A stretch of 64,000 nucleotides of DNA from NCBI RefSeq assembly GCF_001975705.1, contig NZ_CP015093.1, positions 3,914,501 to 3,978,500 on the forward strand, given 5' to 3'. Below the pieces are notes generated by a model. That model searched no databases and was not told the origin of the DNA. It was given only the letters and a program-made list of their open reading frames with translations. Position numbers and translations under genes: made by a program. Below are positions 51,449 to 61,711 of the stretch, in pieces. The stretch comes from Salipiger abyssi (GTDB lineage: Bacteria > Pseudomonadota > Alphaproteobacteria > Rhodobacterales > Rhodobacteraceae). Every line of letters starts with the position of its first letter. The first letter of the stretch is position 1.

Positions 51449-51546
51449 CTGTGATCTCCGTTCCGACGCCGCGATTGACGTATTCCCAGGACGACGGGAA
51501 CGAAGATCCCCGCGAAAAAGATGGCTATCCAACTGGCTACGCTCAT
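51445..51546 (-). CDS. 33-residue membrane peptide between nuoJ and nuoK
   Basis: Reads [33 protein letters not shown]: one membrane helix (6-23) and a basic tail, the form of a small complex-accessory subunit. A GGGAC block lies a few bases before the ATG at 51544-51546, and the stop overlaps the nuoK start by four bases (ATGA), so translation is probably coupled. Too short for standard gene callers. The Rhodobacter capsulatus nuo operon is known to contain extra small frames; whether this matches one is not shown here. Confidence 0.6.
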   Translation of the reverse strand: MSVASWIAIFFAGIFVPVVLGIRQSRRRNGDHR

Positions 51547-51686
51547 CGCTGTCCCTATCCCTGCCCCTTTGGGGGCAATTGTCTTCTTCCGGGGCCGCTA
51601 GGAGCCCCTGTCTCTTTCGGTTCCCGCCATCGCCGGCGGAAGGCCCCGGGTCGTGCCCGGAGCAGGCCCGGGGCGCGGGCGGAGGC
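51547..51686 (-). other. 140-base nuoJ-nuoK spacer with hairpins
   Basis: Contains GCCCC-TTT-G-GGGGC near 51563-51576 and GGGGC...GCCCC near 51593-51608, plus GC-rich complementary blocks near the nuoJ stop. Long for this tightly packed operon; possibly an mRNA processing or stability element. Confidence 0.4.
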
Positions 51687-52289
51687 CTAGAGCCCCTGCC
51701 CCGGTTTCACGTCCTTCAGCTCCATCGACTTGGCCGGGTCGCGCCACATCTGCGCCAGCACGTTCTGGCGCTTGACGTCGGTGCGGTGGCGCAGGGTCAG
51801 CACGATGGCGCCGATCATGGCGACCAGCAGGATGAGCCCGGCAAGCTGGAACAGCAGGAAGTAACGGTCATAGAGCAGCACGCCGAGCGCGGCGGTGTTC
51901 TGCACATCCGCCGGCGCCGGTGCCGAGAGCTGCGTCGCCGCCATCTCGGAGGTTTCCCAGGCGCCGAAGGCCATGCCCAGCTCCATCAGGAAGACCAGCC
52001 CGATCAGCAGCGCCAGCGGCATGTATTTCGCCATCCCCGCGCGCAGCTCGGCGAAATCGACGTCGAGCATCATCACCACGAAGAGGAAGAGCACCGCGAC
52101 CGCACCGACATAGACGATGATCAGCAGCATCGCCACGAACTCGGCGCCCAGGAGCACGAAGAGCCCGGCGGAGCTCAGGAAGGCCAGGATCAGCCAGAGC
52201 ACCGAATGCACCGGATTGCGGCTGATCACCGTGAAAAGCCCCCCGACGATGACGCAAAGGGCAAAGAGGTAGAAGGCGAACACGGTCAT
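51687..52289 (-). CDS. nuoJ: NADH-quinone oxidoreductase subunit J
   Basis: 200 residues, five membrane helices. Conserved pi-bulge helix region [28 protein letters not shown]. Start overlaps the CMD-protein stop by four bases (ATGA). Confidence 0.95.
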   Translation of the reverse strand: MTVFAFYLFALCVIVGGLFTVISRNPVHSVLWLILAFLSSAGLFVLLGAEFVAMLLIIVYVGAVAVLFLFVVMMLDVDFAELRAGMAKYMPLALLIGLVFLMELGMAFGAWETSEMAATQLSAPAPADVQNTAALGVLLYDRYFLLFQLAGLILLVAMIGAIVLTLRHRTDVKRQNVLAQMWRDPAKSMELKDVKPGQGL

Positions 52290-52689
52290 GCTTCGTCATC
52301 CTTGTTGTCTTCCATGACCTCGCGCGCAAGTTCCATGGCGCGGGTCATGGCGGGTATTCCAGCGAACATCGACATCTGTGCGATGGTCTCGGCGATCTCG
52401 TCCTTGGTGGCACCGGCTTCGAGCAGGTGGCGCACCGTCATACGCACCGGCGTATCGGCCTGCGCGCCCTGCATCGTCAACCCCGCAAGCGTCAGCAGCA
52501 GCCGGGTCTTGGCGTCGAGCCCCTCTTTCGAGAGACCGCGCCCGAACCAGAACTCCATGACGTCCTTGGGCATGGTCGGCCAGAGTTTCTCGAACCCCTT
52601 GGGGCTGAAGCTCTCCAGCGCCGGGTTGAAGGCCCGCGCCATCTCATGCGCCTGGCCCATCATCAGCTCGAAAGGCGTCTTGGATTCGC

Positions 52690-52693
<4 letters not shown>
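52286..52693 (-). CDS. CMD-family protein inside the nuo operon
   Basis: 135 residues from [22 protein letters not shown]. Carboxymuconolactone-decarboxylase-like helical fold ([62 protein letters not shown]). The AhpD CxxC is missing, so no peroxidase activity is expected. The gene is coupled at both ends (ATGA), between nuoI and nuoJ. A similar gene is found in Rhodobacterales nuo operons; role unknown, perhaps assembly. Confidence 0.85.
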
Positions 52694-53342
<649 letters not shown>

Positions 53343-54380
53343 TTAAACTCCTGTGGTCCAGCGGGTGAACACACCCCAGAACCAGCCGAATTTTGCTGCG
53401 AAGGAGACGAAGACCACCCAGACGAGGCTGAAGGGCAGGAAGACTTTCCAGCCCAGCCGCATCAGCTGGTCATAGCGGTAGCGGGGGGTGATCGCCTTCA
53501 CCATCGCGAAGATGAAGAAGAAGAACACCATCTTGAGGACCATCCACAGGATGCCGTCGGGCAGGCCCGGGATCGGCGACAGCCAGCCGCCGAAGAACAG
53601 CAGCGAGACCAGCGCGCACATCAGCACCACGGCGGTCAGTTCGCCGATCATGAAGAGCAGGAAGGGCGTCGCGGAATATTCCACCTGATAGCCGGCCACC
53701 AGCTCGGATTCCGCTTCGGGAAGGTCGAAGGGCGGGCGGTTGGTCTCGGCCAGCGCCGAGATGAAGAACAGGAAGACCATCGGGAAATGCGGCAGCCAGT
53801 ACCAGGACAGGAGCCCCGCCCCGTCCTGCGCATGCACGATGTCGGTCAGGTTCATCGACCCGGTGGAGATGATCACGCCGATGATGATCAGGCCGATGGA
53901 CACCTCGTAGGAGATCATCTGCGCGGCGGAGCGCAGCGAGCCGAGGAACGGGTATTTCGAGTTCGACGCCCAGCCGCCCATGATCACGCCATAGACCTCA
54001 AGCGAGGAGATGGCGAAGATATAGAGGATCGCCACGTTGATATCGGCGATGACCCAGCCGTCATTGAAGGGAATCACCGCCCAGGCGATGAAGGCCATCA
54101 CCAGCGAGATCATCGGCGCCAGCAGGAACACGACCTTGTCGGCGCCCGCCGGAAACACCACCTCCTTGACGATGTATTTCAGGAAGTCCGCAAAGCTTTG
54201 CAGCACGCCGAAGACACCCACGACGTTGGGGCCGCGCCGCATCTGCACGGCGGCCCAGACCTTGCGGTCCATGTACATCAGAAAGGCCAGCGCCACGAGG
54301 AGCGGGACGAGAACCAGCAGGATCTGCCCGGTTATGAGGAGCGCGATTCCAAGGCCGGTGTTGGTAAAGAAGTCTGCCAT
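53343..54380 (-). CDS. nuoH: NADH-quinone oxidoreductase subunit H
   Basis: 345 residues from [16 protein letters not shown], eight membrane helices, forms the quinone tunnel. Conserved: [19 protein letters not shown], the acidic loop [43 protein letters not shown]. The 56 extra residues of the longer frame are a shadow of the preceding lipoprotein gene. Three-base gap to nuoI. Confidence 0.96.
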   Translation of the reverse strand: MADFFTNTGLGIALLITGQILLVLVPLLVALAFLMYMDRKVWAAVQMRRGPNVVGVFGVLQSFADFLKYIVKEVVFPAGADKVVFLLAPMISLVMAFIAWAVIPFNDGWVIADINVAILYIFAISSLEVYGVIMGGWASNSKYPFLGSLRSAAQMISYEVSIGLIIIGVIISTGSMNLTDIVHAQDGAGLLSWYWLPHFPMVFLFFISALAETNRPPFDLPEAESELVAGYQVEYSATPFLLFMIGELTAVVLMCALVSLLFFGGWLSPIPGLPDGILWMVLKMVFFFFIFAMVKAITPRYRYDQLMRLGWKVFLPFSLVWVVFVSFAAKFGWFWGVFTRWTTGV

Positions 54381-54390
54381 CAAGTGTCCC

Positions 54391-54783
54391 TCACACCATC
54401 GGTATTCCGTTCTCGGCACAGGCCAGAGCGACGACTTCCGCGTCGATGGTCTTGAGCCCTCGGGGCAGCGCCGCCGAGATCGTGTAAACAGCATCTCCGC
54501 GCCAGAGGCCACCCTCTTGCGCGACATTCGTGCGCAGATGCCGCGCAAATCCGTAACCGCGGATCAGCGCATACTGCGCCGCAGCACAACGCGCGTAATC
54601 TTCCACGTCGCCCGCATCCCGGGCGCCGCGCATCTCGACGAAGAAATTCACAAGATCCCCGTCGAGCAGCCGCGTCTCGACCCCCGCATATTCCGGCACA
54701 GAGGGCGCCTCGTCCTGCGGGGTTTCCTCGCAGGAACAAAGCGCCGCCAGCGCCAGAATCGGTATGCCGAGCCGCGCCCACAT
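54391..54783 (-). CDS. Predicted lipoprotein between nuoG and nuoH
   Basis: 130 residues. Lipoprotein signal ([20 protein letters not shown]; Cys 18 follows a lipobox-like LCS). Mature part about 110 residues, soluble, with [45 protein letters not shown] and two further Cys. Two bases after nuoG. Family not recognised; exported proteins in this operon may help assembly of complex I in the membrane. Confidence 0.7.
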   Translation of the reverse strand: MWARLGIPILALAALCSCEETPQDEAPSVPEYAGVETRLLDGDLVNFFVEMRGARDAGDVEDYARCAAAQYALIRGYGFARHLRTNVAQEGGLWRGDAVYTISAALPRGLKTIDAEVVALACAENGIPMV

Positions 54784-54785
54784 GC

Positions 54786-56807
54786 TTACTCCGCAGCCAT
54801 CGGCCGCTCTTTGCGTGCCTTGGCATTGGCCGAGAGCTCCGCCATCAGCACCGAGGCCCGCGCGATCGGGTTGCTCAGGTAGAAGTCGCGCACCGCATAG
54901 CGGAAGCTCGCATCGCCCAGCTTGCCCGGGGCGACCGCCGACCAGGTGTTGCCCGGCACGGTGTCGATCTCGACCAGATGCGGCACGGCGGCCACCAGCG
55001 CCTGACGCAGTTGCGGCAGACTGTCCCAGGGCAGCGTCGCGCCCAGCTCGGCAGAGACCGCGCGCAGGATCGCCCAGTTCTCCTTGGCCTCGCCCGGCGC
55101 AAAGCTCGCGCGCAGCGCCAGCTGCGGACGGCCCTCGGTGTTCACGAAGAGGCCGTTTTCCTCCGTGTAGGCAGCGCCCGGCAGGATTACATCGGCGCGG
55201 TGCGCGCCGCGGTCGCCATGGCTGCCCTGATAAATCACAAAGGGGCCATCGGCGATCTCGACCTCGTCGGCGCCGAGGTTCCAGATCACATCCGCGCCGT
55301 CCATGGCGGCATCCATGCCGCCCTCGGTCACGGCACCCACATCCATCGCGCCGACACGGCCAGCGGCAGTGTGCAGCACCATGAACTTCGACTGCGTGTC
55401 CTCGGCCAGCTTCATCGCGGCGGCGAGCACGCCGGCACCGTCAGCCTCCTGCAAGGCGCCCTGCCCGACGATCACCACCGACGGCGCGTCGCGCACATCG
55501 CCATAGTCCTTGTCGAGCAGCCCCTGCAGCGCGGCACGGTCGGTGCCGACATGGGCGTAATCATAGGTGAGGTCCACCGCCTCGCCCACGAGACCGATCT
55601 GCGCACCGGCGAGATAGGCCTTGCGGATGCGCGCGTTCAGCACCGGCGCCTCGTCGCTCGGGTTGGTGCCGATAAGCTGGATGAATTTGGCGCCGTCGAT
55701 ATCCTCGATGGAGGCATTGCCGACATAGCCCGAGCGGTTGCCGGCGGGCAGCCGCGCGCCATCGGTGCGGCATTCCACATTGCCGCCCAGCCCCTCGATC
55801 ATCGTCTTGAGCGAGAACGCTGCCTCGACCGGGGCGAGATCGCCCACGAGGCCCGCAGGCTTCTTGGCGCCCTTCAGCGCCTCGGCGGCCTTGCTCAGCG
55901 CCTCGGGCCAGGTGGCCGGGCGCAGCTTGCCGTCCTCGCGCACATAGGGCCTGTCGAGCCGCTGGCGGCGCAGCCCGTCCCAGACAAAGCGCGTCTTGTC
56001 GGAGATCCACTCCTCGTTCACGCCATCATGGTTGCGCGGCAAAAAGCGCATCACTTCGCGGCCCTTGGTATCGACCCGGATATTGGAGCCGAGCGCATCC
56101 ATCACGTCGATGCTCTCGGTCTTGGTCAGTTCCCACGGGCGGGCGGTGAAGGCATAGGGCTTGGAGACCAGCGCGCCCACGGGGCAGAGGTCGATGATAT
56201 TGCCCTGCATGTTCGAGTCGAGCGTCTGGTTCAGATAGGAGGTGATCTCCGCATCCTCGCCGCGCCCGGTCTGGCCCATCTGGGTGATGCCCGCCACCTC
56301 GGTGGTGAAGCGCACGCAGCGGGTGCAGGAGATGCAGCGGGTCATATGGGTTTCGACCAGCGGCCCGAGATCGAGATCGTCCACCGCGCGCTTGGCCTCG
56401 CGGAAGCGCGAGAAATCCACCCCATAGGCCATGGCCTGATCCTGAAGATCGCATTCGCCGCCCTGGTCGCAGATCGGGCAGTCGAGCGGGTGGTTGATGA
56501 GCAGGAACTCCATCACACCCTCGCGGGCCTTCTTGACCATCGGCGAATTGGTCTTGACCACCGGCGGCTGGCCTTCGGGCCCGGGGCGCAGGTCGCGCAC
56601 CTGCATGGCGCAGGAGGCGGCGGGTTTCGGCGGGCCGCCGACGACCTCGACAAGGCACATCCGGCAGTTGCCCGCGATGCTGAGCCGCTCGTGATAGCAG
56701 AAACGCGGCACTTCGATCCCGGCCTGTTCGCAGGCCTGAATCAGGGTCATCGCCCCGTCGACCTCTAGCTCGTTCCCGTCGATGATGATCTTGCGCAGGT
56801 CACTCAT
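54786..56807 (-). CDS. nuoG: NADH-quinone oxidoreductase subunit G
   Basis: 673 residues from [16 protein letters not shown]. Largest hydrophilic subunit. [2Fe-2S] N1b: [18 protein letters not shown] with a fourth Cys in PAASCAMQ; N4/N5 region [19 protein letters not shown] and [28 protein letters not shown]; molybdopterin-like domain follows ([25 protein letters not shown]). No extra N7 Cys quartet was seen. An upstream ATG adding 11 residues is rejected. Confidence 0.96.
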   Translation of the reverse strand: MSDLRKIIIDGNELEVDGAMTLIQACEQAGIEVPRFCYHERLSIAGNCRMCLVEVVGGPPKPAASCAMQVRDLRPGPEGQPPVVKTNSPMVKKAREGVMEFLLINHPLDCPICDQGGECDLQDQAMAYGVDFSRFREAKRAVDDLDLGPLVETHMTRCISCTRCVRFTTEVAGITQMGQTGRGEDAEITSYLNQTLDSNMQGNIIDLCPVGALVSKPYAFTARPWELTKTESIDVMDALGSNIRVDTKGREVMRFLPRNHDGVNEEWISDKTRFVWDGLRRQRLDRPYVREDGKLRPATWPEALSKAAEALKGAKKPAGLVGDLAPVEAAFSLKTMIEGLGGNVECRTDGARLPAGNRSGYVGNASIEDIDGAKFIQLIGTNPSDEAPVLNARIRKAYLAGAQIGLVGEAVDLTYDYAHVGTDRAALQGLLDKDYGDVRDAPSVVIVGQGALQEADGAGVLAAAMKLAEDTQSKFMVLHTAAGRVGAMDVGAVTEGGMDAAMDGADVIWNLGADEVEIADGPFVIYQGSHGDRGAHRADVILPGAAYTEENGLFVNTEGRPQLALRASFAPGEAKENWAILRAVSAELGATLPWDSLPQLRQALVAAVPHLVEIDTVPGNTWSAVAPGKLGDASFRYAVRDFYLSNPIARASVLMAELSANAKARKERPMAAE

Positions 56808-56903
56808 TGGCATCTTCCCAGACAGAATTTCTCTCGGCACGGCGCAGGGGCCGTCCCGGGCAAGGCATGTCGGCGCGGGCCGCGATATCCGCCCCGCCCG
56901 TCA

Positions 56904-57320
56904 TCACCATGCCCTCAGGAGCGCACCGACCGATGTGCCCCTCTCGATTTCCTCGCGCCCGACGCGGCAATAGCCCGCCTCGACGCCCAGTGTCACGCCG
57001 CGGGCCTTCAGCCAGGCCTCGCCCTCGGCGCGGTATTTCTTCTTCTCGGCTTTCGAGGTCACGTAATCCTCGATTTCCTCGTCGCTGTACCCCAGCGCGG
57101 CGGCGCGCGATTTCAGCTCGCCGAGATAGCTGTAGGCGGTGATCATCCGCGCGCCGATGCTGCCGCATTGCTTGCGGATCTCGTCGGCGATGCCCACGGC
57201 GAGCAGCCCGTCATGAATCTCGCGCACCTCGCCGAGCGGCGGTTTGGCCGTGGCGTCGGCAGGCATCGCGGAAAGCCCCATGAGAGCGGCCAGGAAAAGC
57301 GGTGTCATCGTCTTGCGCAT
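56904..57320 (-). CDS. DUF5333 family exported protein
   Basis: 138 residues from MRKTMTPLFLAALMGLSAMPADA, a Sec signal peptide. Mature part helical with EIRKQCGSIGARMITAYSYLGELKSRAAALGYSDEEIEDYVTS and a C-terminal YCRVGREEIERGTSVGALLR. Pattern matches DUF5333, known from Rhodobacterales. The end matches that of the lipoprotein encoded at 57823-58263, so the two are paralogues. Role unknown. Confidence 0.75.
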   Translation of the reverse strand: MRKTMTPLFLAALMGLSAMPADATAKPPLGEVREIHDGLLAVGIADEIRKQCGSIGARMITAYSYLGELKSRAAALGYSDEEIEDYVTSKAEKKKYRAEGEAWLKARGVTLGVEAGYCRVGREEIERGTSVGALLRAW

Positions 57321-57362
57321 GTCAAAGCTCCGGATAGCGATTGCGGGGCGCGCACTGGCGCG

Positions 57363-57417
57363 GCCCCCTTCGCTTACCGAAATGGGGGCGCCACCGCCGG
57401 CCCTGCAAGGACCGGCG
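57363..57417 (-). other. Two stem-loops in a nuo intercistronic gap
   Basis: GCCCCC-TTCG...CGAA-AT-GGGGGC (57363-57389) and GCCGG-C-CCT-GCA-AGG-A-CCGGC (57398-57417) in the 128-base gap between two small genes. They may stabilise or process the long nuo mRNA. Confidence 0.4.
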
Positions 57418-57448
57418 CGCCCGATGCGCGATATGACACCTGCGCGTC

Positions 57449-57814
57449 TCACTCGGTGCAGCTCCCCCGGAAGGTCACCTTGTCACTCTCGATCATCAGC
57501 TGCTCCGGCGGCGTATCGGGGCCGACCTGCCAGTCGATATCCGAGGTGCCAAGATAATCGATGCAGTATTTGATACCCTGATAGCGCGCCGCCGCGACGG
57601 CGCCGTCGAGCGAGGCGCTCGCCGGACCGGCAGTGGCGACAAAGCTCTTGCGATCCCCCCGGACCGCCTTGGCGCTGCCCGGAAACACCATGCCGCCATA
57701 CTCGAAACGGTTGGCCTTGGAATATTTCCCGCAGGCCGCCAGCGACAGCATCAGCGTCGCGCAGCCCAGCAGCAGCACCCTGTTGATCTTGCTCCGGTTC
57801 GTCACGTTGGTCAT
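57449..57814 (-). CDS. Small predicted lipoprotein in the nuo operon
   Basis: 121 residues from MTNVTNRSKINRVLLLG; lipobox LAAC (signal ends LSLAACGKYS). Mature part small and soluble: FEYGGMVFPGSAKAVRGDRKSFVATAGPASASLDGAVAAARYQGIKYCIDYLGTSDIDW and a second Cys near the end. A GTG at 57826 overlapping the upstream stop (GTGA) would add four residues and is equally possible. Family not recognised. Confidence 0.65.
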   Translation of the reverse strand: MTNVTNRSKINRVLLLGCATLMLSLAACGKYSKANRFEYGGMVFPGSAKAVRGDRKSFVATAGPASASLDGAVAAARYQGIKYCIDYLGTSDIDWQVGPDTPPEQLMIESDKVTFRGSCTE

Positions 57815-57822
57815 CGCTTCCG

Positions 57823-58263
57823 TCACAGTTTCTGGAGCACCCGGCCCACTTCGGAGCCCTGTGCAATCTCGGCCTCGCCCACCGCGCAGAGGCTTTCGGG
57901 CACATCCGGCAGCGCGCCGCGCGCCGCAAGATAGGCCCCGGCGCTCGCCGAGGAGGTATTGAAATCATGGTTGGCATAGACCGCGTCCAGAGCGGCGCGG
58001 TCGGCGCCCTCGGCCACCAGCTCCTCGGTGGCGCGGGTCACCGCCCCGCTCCAGGGCGACGGCGCCAGCGAGATGCCCTCGGCATAGCACTGATCGGCGA
58101 TGCGCTCGGCCACGCTGATGGTCACCACCCGGTGTTCCCAGCGCTCGGCCAGCGAGGCACCGCGCGCCGGCGCGTTCGCAGACGGCAGCGCCGTGCCGGA
58201 CGGGCCCTGGCAAGCCGCCAGCAGCGTCAGAAGAGCGGGGATCGAGAGCAGGCGCAGGCTCAT
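57823..58263 (-). CDS. DUF5333-like lipoprotein
   Basis: 146 residues with a lipoprotein signal (SIPALLTLLAACQG). Mature part has a DUF5333-like helical core (ERIADQCYAEGISL) and ends ESLCAVGEAEIAQGSEVGRVLQ, which lines up with YCRVGREEIERGTSVGALLR of the neighbour at 56904-57320. Start overlaps the stop of the DUF3291 gene (ATGA). Confidence 0.68.
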   Translation of the reverse strand: MSLRLLSIPALLTLLAACQGPSGTALPSANAPARGASLAERWEHRVVTISVAERIADQCYAEGISLAPSPWSGAVTRATEELVAEGADRAALDAVYANHDFNTSSASAGAYLAARGALPDVPESLCAVGEAEIAQGSEVGRVLQKL

Positions 58264-58754
58264 GCCGCCACCTCGCGGCAGCCCTTGTCCCGCCAGGCGG
58301 TGGCCTGCGGCAGCTCGGCCCAGCCAAAGGCGTGCTCGGAGGGGCCGTTCTCGCGCAGATGTTCGAGCCGCGCCAGCGCCTCGTCGAGCGAGGGTTTATG
58401 CCCCGCGGGCACCCACCACATGACGAAATGCTGCTTGCCGAGGATCTCGAACCATTCCTCGCGGCGGTCGTAGAACTGCCGGTGCACGGTCTTCCACACA
58501 AAGGTTTCGAGGCTTTCCACGTCTTCCCAGACGGTGAGGTTGGCGACGAATTGCGGATCGTCGCCGATATTGTTCTCGGTATTGCCGGTGCCCGGCTCGC
58601 CCGAGCCCTCCATCATCCAGACAAAGCCCGGCATGCGCTTGCCCATGCCGTTGATCCGGTCGAGCGCGTTCATGAAATCGGCCACACGCGGATCGTCGGT
58701 CGGCGCCAGCAGGCGGCCCACGTTCAACTCGGCCAGATGCATGCTGTCGCTCAT
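58260..58754 (-). CDS. DUF3291 protein, second copy
   Basis: 164 residues from MSDSMHLAELNVGRL. Aligns along its length with the adjacent protein: HLAELNVG, DDPRVADFMNALDRINGMGKRMPGFVWMMEG, LTVWEDVESLETFVWKTVHRQFYDRREEWF, VMWWVPAGHKP. DUF3291 has a ferredoxin-like (antibiotic-biosynthesis-monooxygenase-like) fold. No function known. ATGA overlap at both ends. Confidence 0.8.
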   Translation of the reverse strand: MSDSMHLAELNVGRLLAPTDDPRVADFMNALDRINGMGKRMPGFVWMMEGSGEPGTGNTENNIGDDPQFVANLTVWEDVESLETFVWKTVHRQFYDRREEWFEILGKQHFVMWWVPAGHKPSLDEALARLEHLRENGPSEHAFGWAELPQATAWRDKGCREVAA

Positions 58755-59248
58755 GCCGCCTCTCCGCATTGCTTGGTCTTCCAAAGCTCCGCCTCTTTCA
58801 GATGCGCCCAGCCGAATGCGAATTCGCTGTCGCCATGTGCTTCAAGGTGACGGAAGCGCTCCATCGCCTCGGTTGTCGTCGGGCGGTGCCCCTCGGGCAC
58901 CCACCACATCACCAGTCGCACCGCATCCACCGCGTCGTACCATTCGGCCTTGCGGTCGTAGAAGCGCTTGTGAACCGTGTTCCAGACGAAATGCTCCAGA
59001 TGCGCCGCGTCTTCCCAGACCGACAGCGTGGAGGCAAGGCGCGGATTGCCGCCAAGCGCGCCCTCGGGGGCGAGCTGCTCGGCTTCCATCTCGTCGCCAT
59101 CCATCATCCAGACGAAACCGGCGCTGCGCTGCGCAATGGCATTCACGCGACCGATCCCGTCGACAAAATCCTTCACCCGGGGATCGTCCCAATCGTATTT
59201 GAGAACCCCGAGGTTGAACTCCGCCAGATGATGCCCGTCAGGCTGCAT
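58751..59248 (-). CDS. DUF3291 protein, first copy
   Basis: 165 residues (MQPDGHHLAEFNLGVLKYDWDDPRV...). Contains the same blocks as the neighbour: FVWMMDGDE, LSVWEDAAHLEHFVWNTVHKRFYDRKAEWY, VMWWVPEGHRPTTTEAMERF, FAFGWAHL. A tandem duplication inside the nuo operon. Four bases after nuoF. The fold is that of small haem/flavin-type monooxygenases but catalysis is not shown. Confidence 0.82.
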   Translation of the reverse strand: MQPDGHHLAEFNLGVLKYDWDDPRVKDFVDGIGRVNAIAQRSAGFVWMMDGDEMEAEQLAPEGALGGNPRLASTLSVWEDAAHLEHFVWNTVHKRFYDRKAEWYDAVDAVRLVMWWVPEGHRPTTTEAMERFRHLEAHGDSEFAFGWAHLKEAELWKTKQCGEAA

Positions 59249-59252
59249 CGGT

Positions 59253-60548
59253 TCACTCCGCCGCCATCGCGCCCATGCGACCGGTCTTCTTGGCCTTGAT
59301 GCGGTCCTCGATCTCCTCGCGGAAATGCCGGATCAGGCCCTGGATCGGCCAGGCCGCCGCGTCGCCGAGCGCGCAGATCGTGTGGCCCTCGACCTGTTTG
59401 GTCACGTCGAGCAGCATGTCGATCTCCTCGACCTCCGCCTCGCCGGTGACCAGACGGTCCATGACGCGCATCATCCAGCCGGTGCCCTCGCGGCAGGGCG
59501 TACACTGGCCGCAGCTCTCGTGCTTGAAGAATTTCGACAGGCGCCAGACCGCTTTCACCACATCGACCGAATTGTCCATGACGATCATGCAGCCGGTGCC
59601 AAAGCTCGACTTGTTCTCGCGCATCCAGTCGAAATCGAAGATCGCATCCTCAAGCGCATCGCGCGGCAGCACTGGGCAGGAGGCGCCGCCGGGGATGATC
59701 GCCTTGAGATTGTCCCAGCCGCCGCGAATGCCGCCGCCGTGCTTTTCGATGATCTCGCGCACCGAGAGCGACATCTCTTCCTCGAAGACGCAGGGCGTGT
59801 TGACGTGACCGGTGAGCCCCATGAGCTTGGTGCCGGCATTGTTCTTGCGCCCGAAGCCCGAGAACCAGGTGGCGCCGCGGCGCAGGATCGTCGGCACCAC
59901 CGCGATGGATTCGACATTGTTCACCGTGGTCGGGCAGCCGTAGAGACCCGCGCCCGCCGGGAAGGGCGGCTTCATCCGGGGCATGCCCTTCTTGCCTTCG
60001 AGGCTTTCCAGCAGCGAGGTCTCTTCGCCGCAGATATAGGCGCCGGCACCGTGATGCAGGTAGAGGTCGAAATCCCAGCCAGACCCGCAGGCGTTCTTGC
60101 CGATCATGCCGGCATCGTAGGCCTCGTCGATGGCCGCCTGAAGCGCCTCTTTCTCGCGGATATATTCACCGCGAATGTAGATATAGGAGGTATGCGCCCC
60201 CATGGCGAAGCTGGCGATCAGCGCGCCCTCGATCAGCGTATGCGGATCGTGGCGCATGATCTCGCGGTCCTTGCAGGTCGCGGGCTCGGATTCGTCGGCG
60301 TTGATCACCAGATAGGCGGGGCGACCGTCGCTCTCCTTGGGCATGAAGGACCATTTCAGGCCCGTCGGGAAGCCGGCACCGCCGCGCCCGCGCAGGCCGG
60401 AGGCCTTCATCTCGTCAACGATCCAGTCGCGGCCCTTCGCGAGGATCCCGGCGGTTCCGTCCCAGTGGCCGCGCGCCTTCGCCCCTGCCAGCGTGCGATC
60501 ATGCATGCCGTAGAGATTGGTGAAAATGCGGTCCTCGTCCTTCAGCAT
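59253..60548 (-). CDS. nuoF: NADH-quinone oxidoreductase subunit F
   Basis: 431 residues from [14 protein letters not shown]. Binds NADH and FMN and holds cluster N3. [16 protein letters not shown] (NADH/FMN loop), [36 protein letters not shown], and the [4Fe-4S] motif [13 protein letters not shown] with a fourth Cys in [13 protein letters not shown]. The ten further upstream codons are rejected. Confidence 0.97.
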   Translation of the reverse strand: MLKDEDRIFTNLYGMHDRTLAGAKARGHWDGTAGILAKGRDWIVDEMKASGLRGRGGAGFPTGLKWSFMPKESDGRPAYLVINADESEPATCKDREIMRHDPHTLIEGALIASFAMGAHTSYIYIRGEYIREKEALQAAIDEAYDAGMIGKNACGSGWDFDLYLHHGAGAYICGEETSLLESLEGKKGMPRMKPPFPAGAGLYGCPTTVNNVESIAVVPTILRRGATWFSGFGRKNNAGTKLMGLTGHVNTPCVFEEEMSLSVREIIEKHGGGIRGGWDNLKAIIPGGASCPVLPRDALEDAIFDFDWMRENKSSFGTGCMIVMDNSVDVVKAVWRLSKFFKHESCGQCTPCREGTGWMMRVMDRLVTGEAEVEEIDMLLDVTKQVEGHTICALGDAAAWPIQGLIRHFREEIEDRIKAKKTGRMGAMAAE

Positions 60549-60552
60549 CGCA

Positions 60553-60771
60553 TCAGTCCTTGTCCTTCTGGCGGGCACGCCAGAGCCCGTAGATCATCCA
60601 AATCGCCGTCCCGAACCCGGCCAGTGCGGCCAGGTCGAAGAAAGCCCGTGTGCGGTGACTCCAGCCGAGCCATTCGCCCGCTGCCGTCGCCGCGATCCAG
60701 GCCAGCCCGGTGCCGGCAATCACCAGCGCAATGATGCGCCCCTGCCGGGTGTGGCTGTCCTGGTCTGTCAT
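60553..60771 (-). CDS. DUF5337-type small membrane protein
   Basis: 72 residues from [20 protein letters not shown]. Two membrane helices (about 14-34 and 43-62) and a short charged tail (RARQKDKD). Resembles DUF5337, found from memory in Rhodobacterales nuo operons between nuoE and nuoF. Function unknown; four bases before nuoF. Confidence 0.7.
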   Translation of the reverse strand: MTDQDSHTRQGRIIALVIAGTGLAWIAATAAGEWLGWSHRTRAFFDLAALAGFGTAIWMIYGLWRARQKDKD

Positions 60772-60921
60772 TCCCTCGGCCTCCAGAGGCATCGGCCCGG
60801 CGCGAACCCGGGATGCAGGCGCTGCCTGCCGGATCCGCCGCCCGGGCCCCTGCCCGTCTGCCCTGTTTCGTCCTGCTCGCGGGCCTTGCGGCGGCCCGGA
60901 GCCCGTCTGTCCCTTCGGTCC

Positions 60922-61674
60922 TCAGTAGACCTCGCCCTTGTCGACGCGCTGCGAGAACTCGGTATCGCCACCCGCCGCAAGGATCTTTGCCTGACCGATC
61001 CAGTCGTCGCGCGACACGCGGCCCCGGAAGCCCTTGAGGTTGGAATCCATCCAGGCCACCTCGGCGGCGCTCCAGCCGGCGATCTGGTCGAAATGGAAGA
61101 TCCCCAGCTCGTGCAGCAGCGACTCGAGCTTCGGCCCGACGCCCTTGATTTCCTTGAGGTTGTCCGGCCCGCCCTCGCGGGCGGCGGTCAGTGCCTCGGG
61201 CCGGGTTTCGCCGGCATCTTCTTCAGCGGCGGGCGCCTCGGCCTCTTCGGCCTCGCCCTCGTATGTCCAGCTGCCCTTGCGGCTCGCCAGCTCTTCCTCG
61301 CCGGCCAGCGGTTTGCTGGGCTTGACCGCGGCGGGCGCCTCGTCGGCCGCGGGCGCGGCCTTCTCGGCCGGTTCTGGTTCGGCAGCCGGTGCCGCAGGTG
61401 CGGAGGTGGTCACCGGGGCCGGCGCGGAAGGCGCCGGCGCGGGCGCCGGTTTCAGCGGCGCGGGGGCCGGGCGGGTGCCCGGTTTCGGCACGGGCGCGCA
61501 GAACAGCCAGACGAACAGCAGCCCCAGCAGCACCGCCGCGAGCACGCCGAGCAGGATCGCCGCGACGATCCCCCGGTGTCCCGCCAGCGCGAAGATCAGC
61601 ACCAGAAGCCCGATTACTGCGGCTGCGCCCCAGCATTTCTTCTGGCAGCCGCCGTCAATGGCCGTGTCCGTCAT
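60922..61674 (-). CDS. Membrane protein carrying a copy of the NuoE C-terminal domain
   Basis: 250 residues: N-terminal Cys pair (CQKKC), two membrane helices (18-58), a Pro/Ala/Glu-rich spacer (62-165), then an 80-residue helix-hairpin-helix-like domain [29 protein letters not shown]... (171-250). By hand this domain is identical to the NuoE tail at 57 of 80 positions without gaps. It probably anchors or docks the NADH module. Located between nuoE (37 bases away) and the DUF5337 gene. Confidence 0.8.
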   Translation of the reverse strand: MTDTAIDGGCQKKCWGAAAVIGLLVLIFALAGHRGIVAAILLGVLAAVLLGLLFVWLFCAPVPKPGTRPAPAPLKPAPAPAPSAPAPVTTSAPAAPAAEPEPAEKAAPAADEAPAAVKPSKPLAGEEELASRKGSWTYEGEAEEAEAPAAEEDAGETRPEALTAAREGGPDNLKEIKGVGPKLESLLHELGIFHFDQIAGWSAAEVAWMDSNLKGFRGRVSRDDWIGQAKILAAGGDTEFSQRVDKGEVY

Positions 61675-61711
61675 TCCCCGTCTCCCTCGTCACCAGTTCC
61701 TTATGAGCGTG

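Noticed and set aside
48968..51454. 828-codon plus-strand frame opposite nuoL
   Set aside because: His/Glu-rich shadow of nuoL codons.
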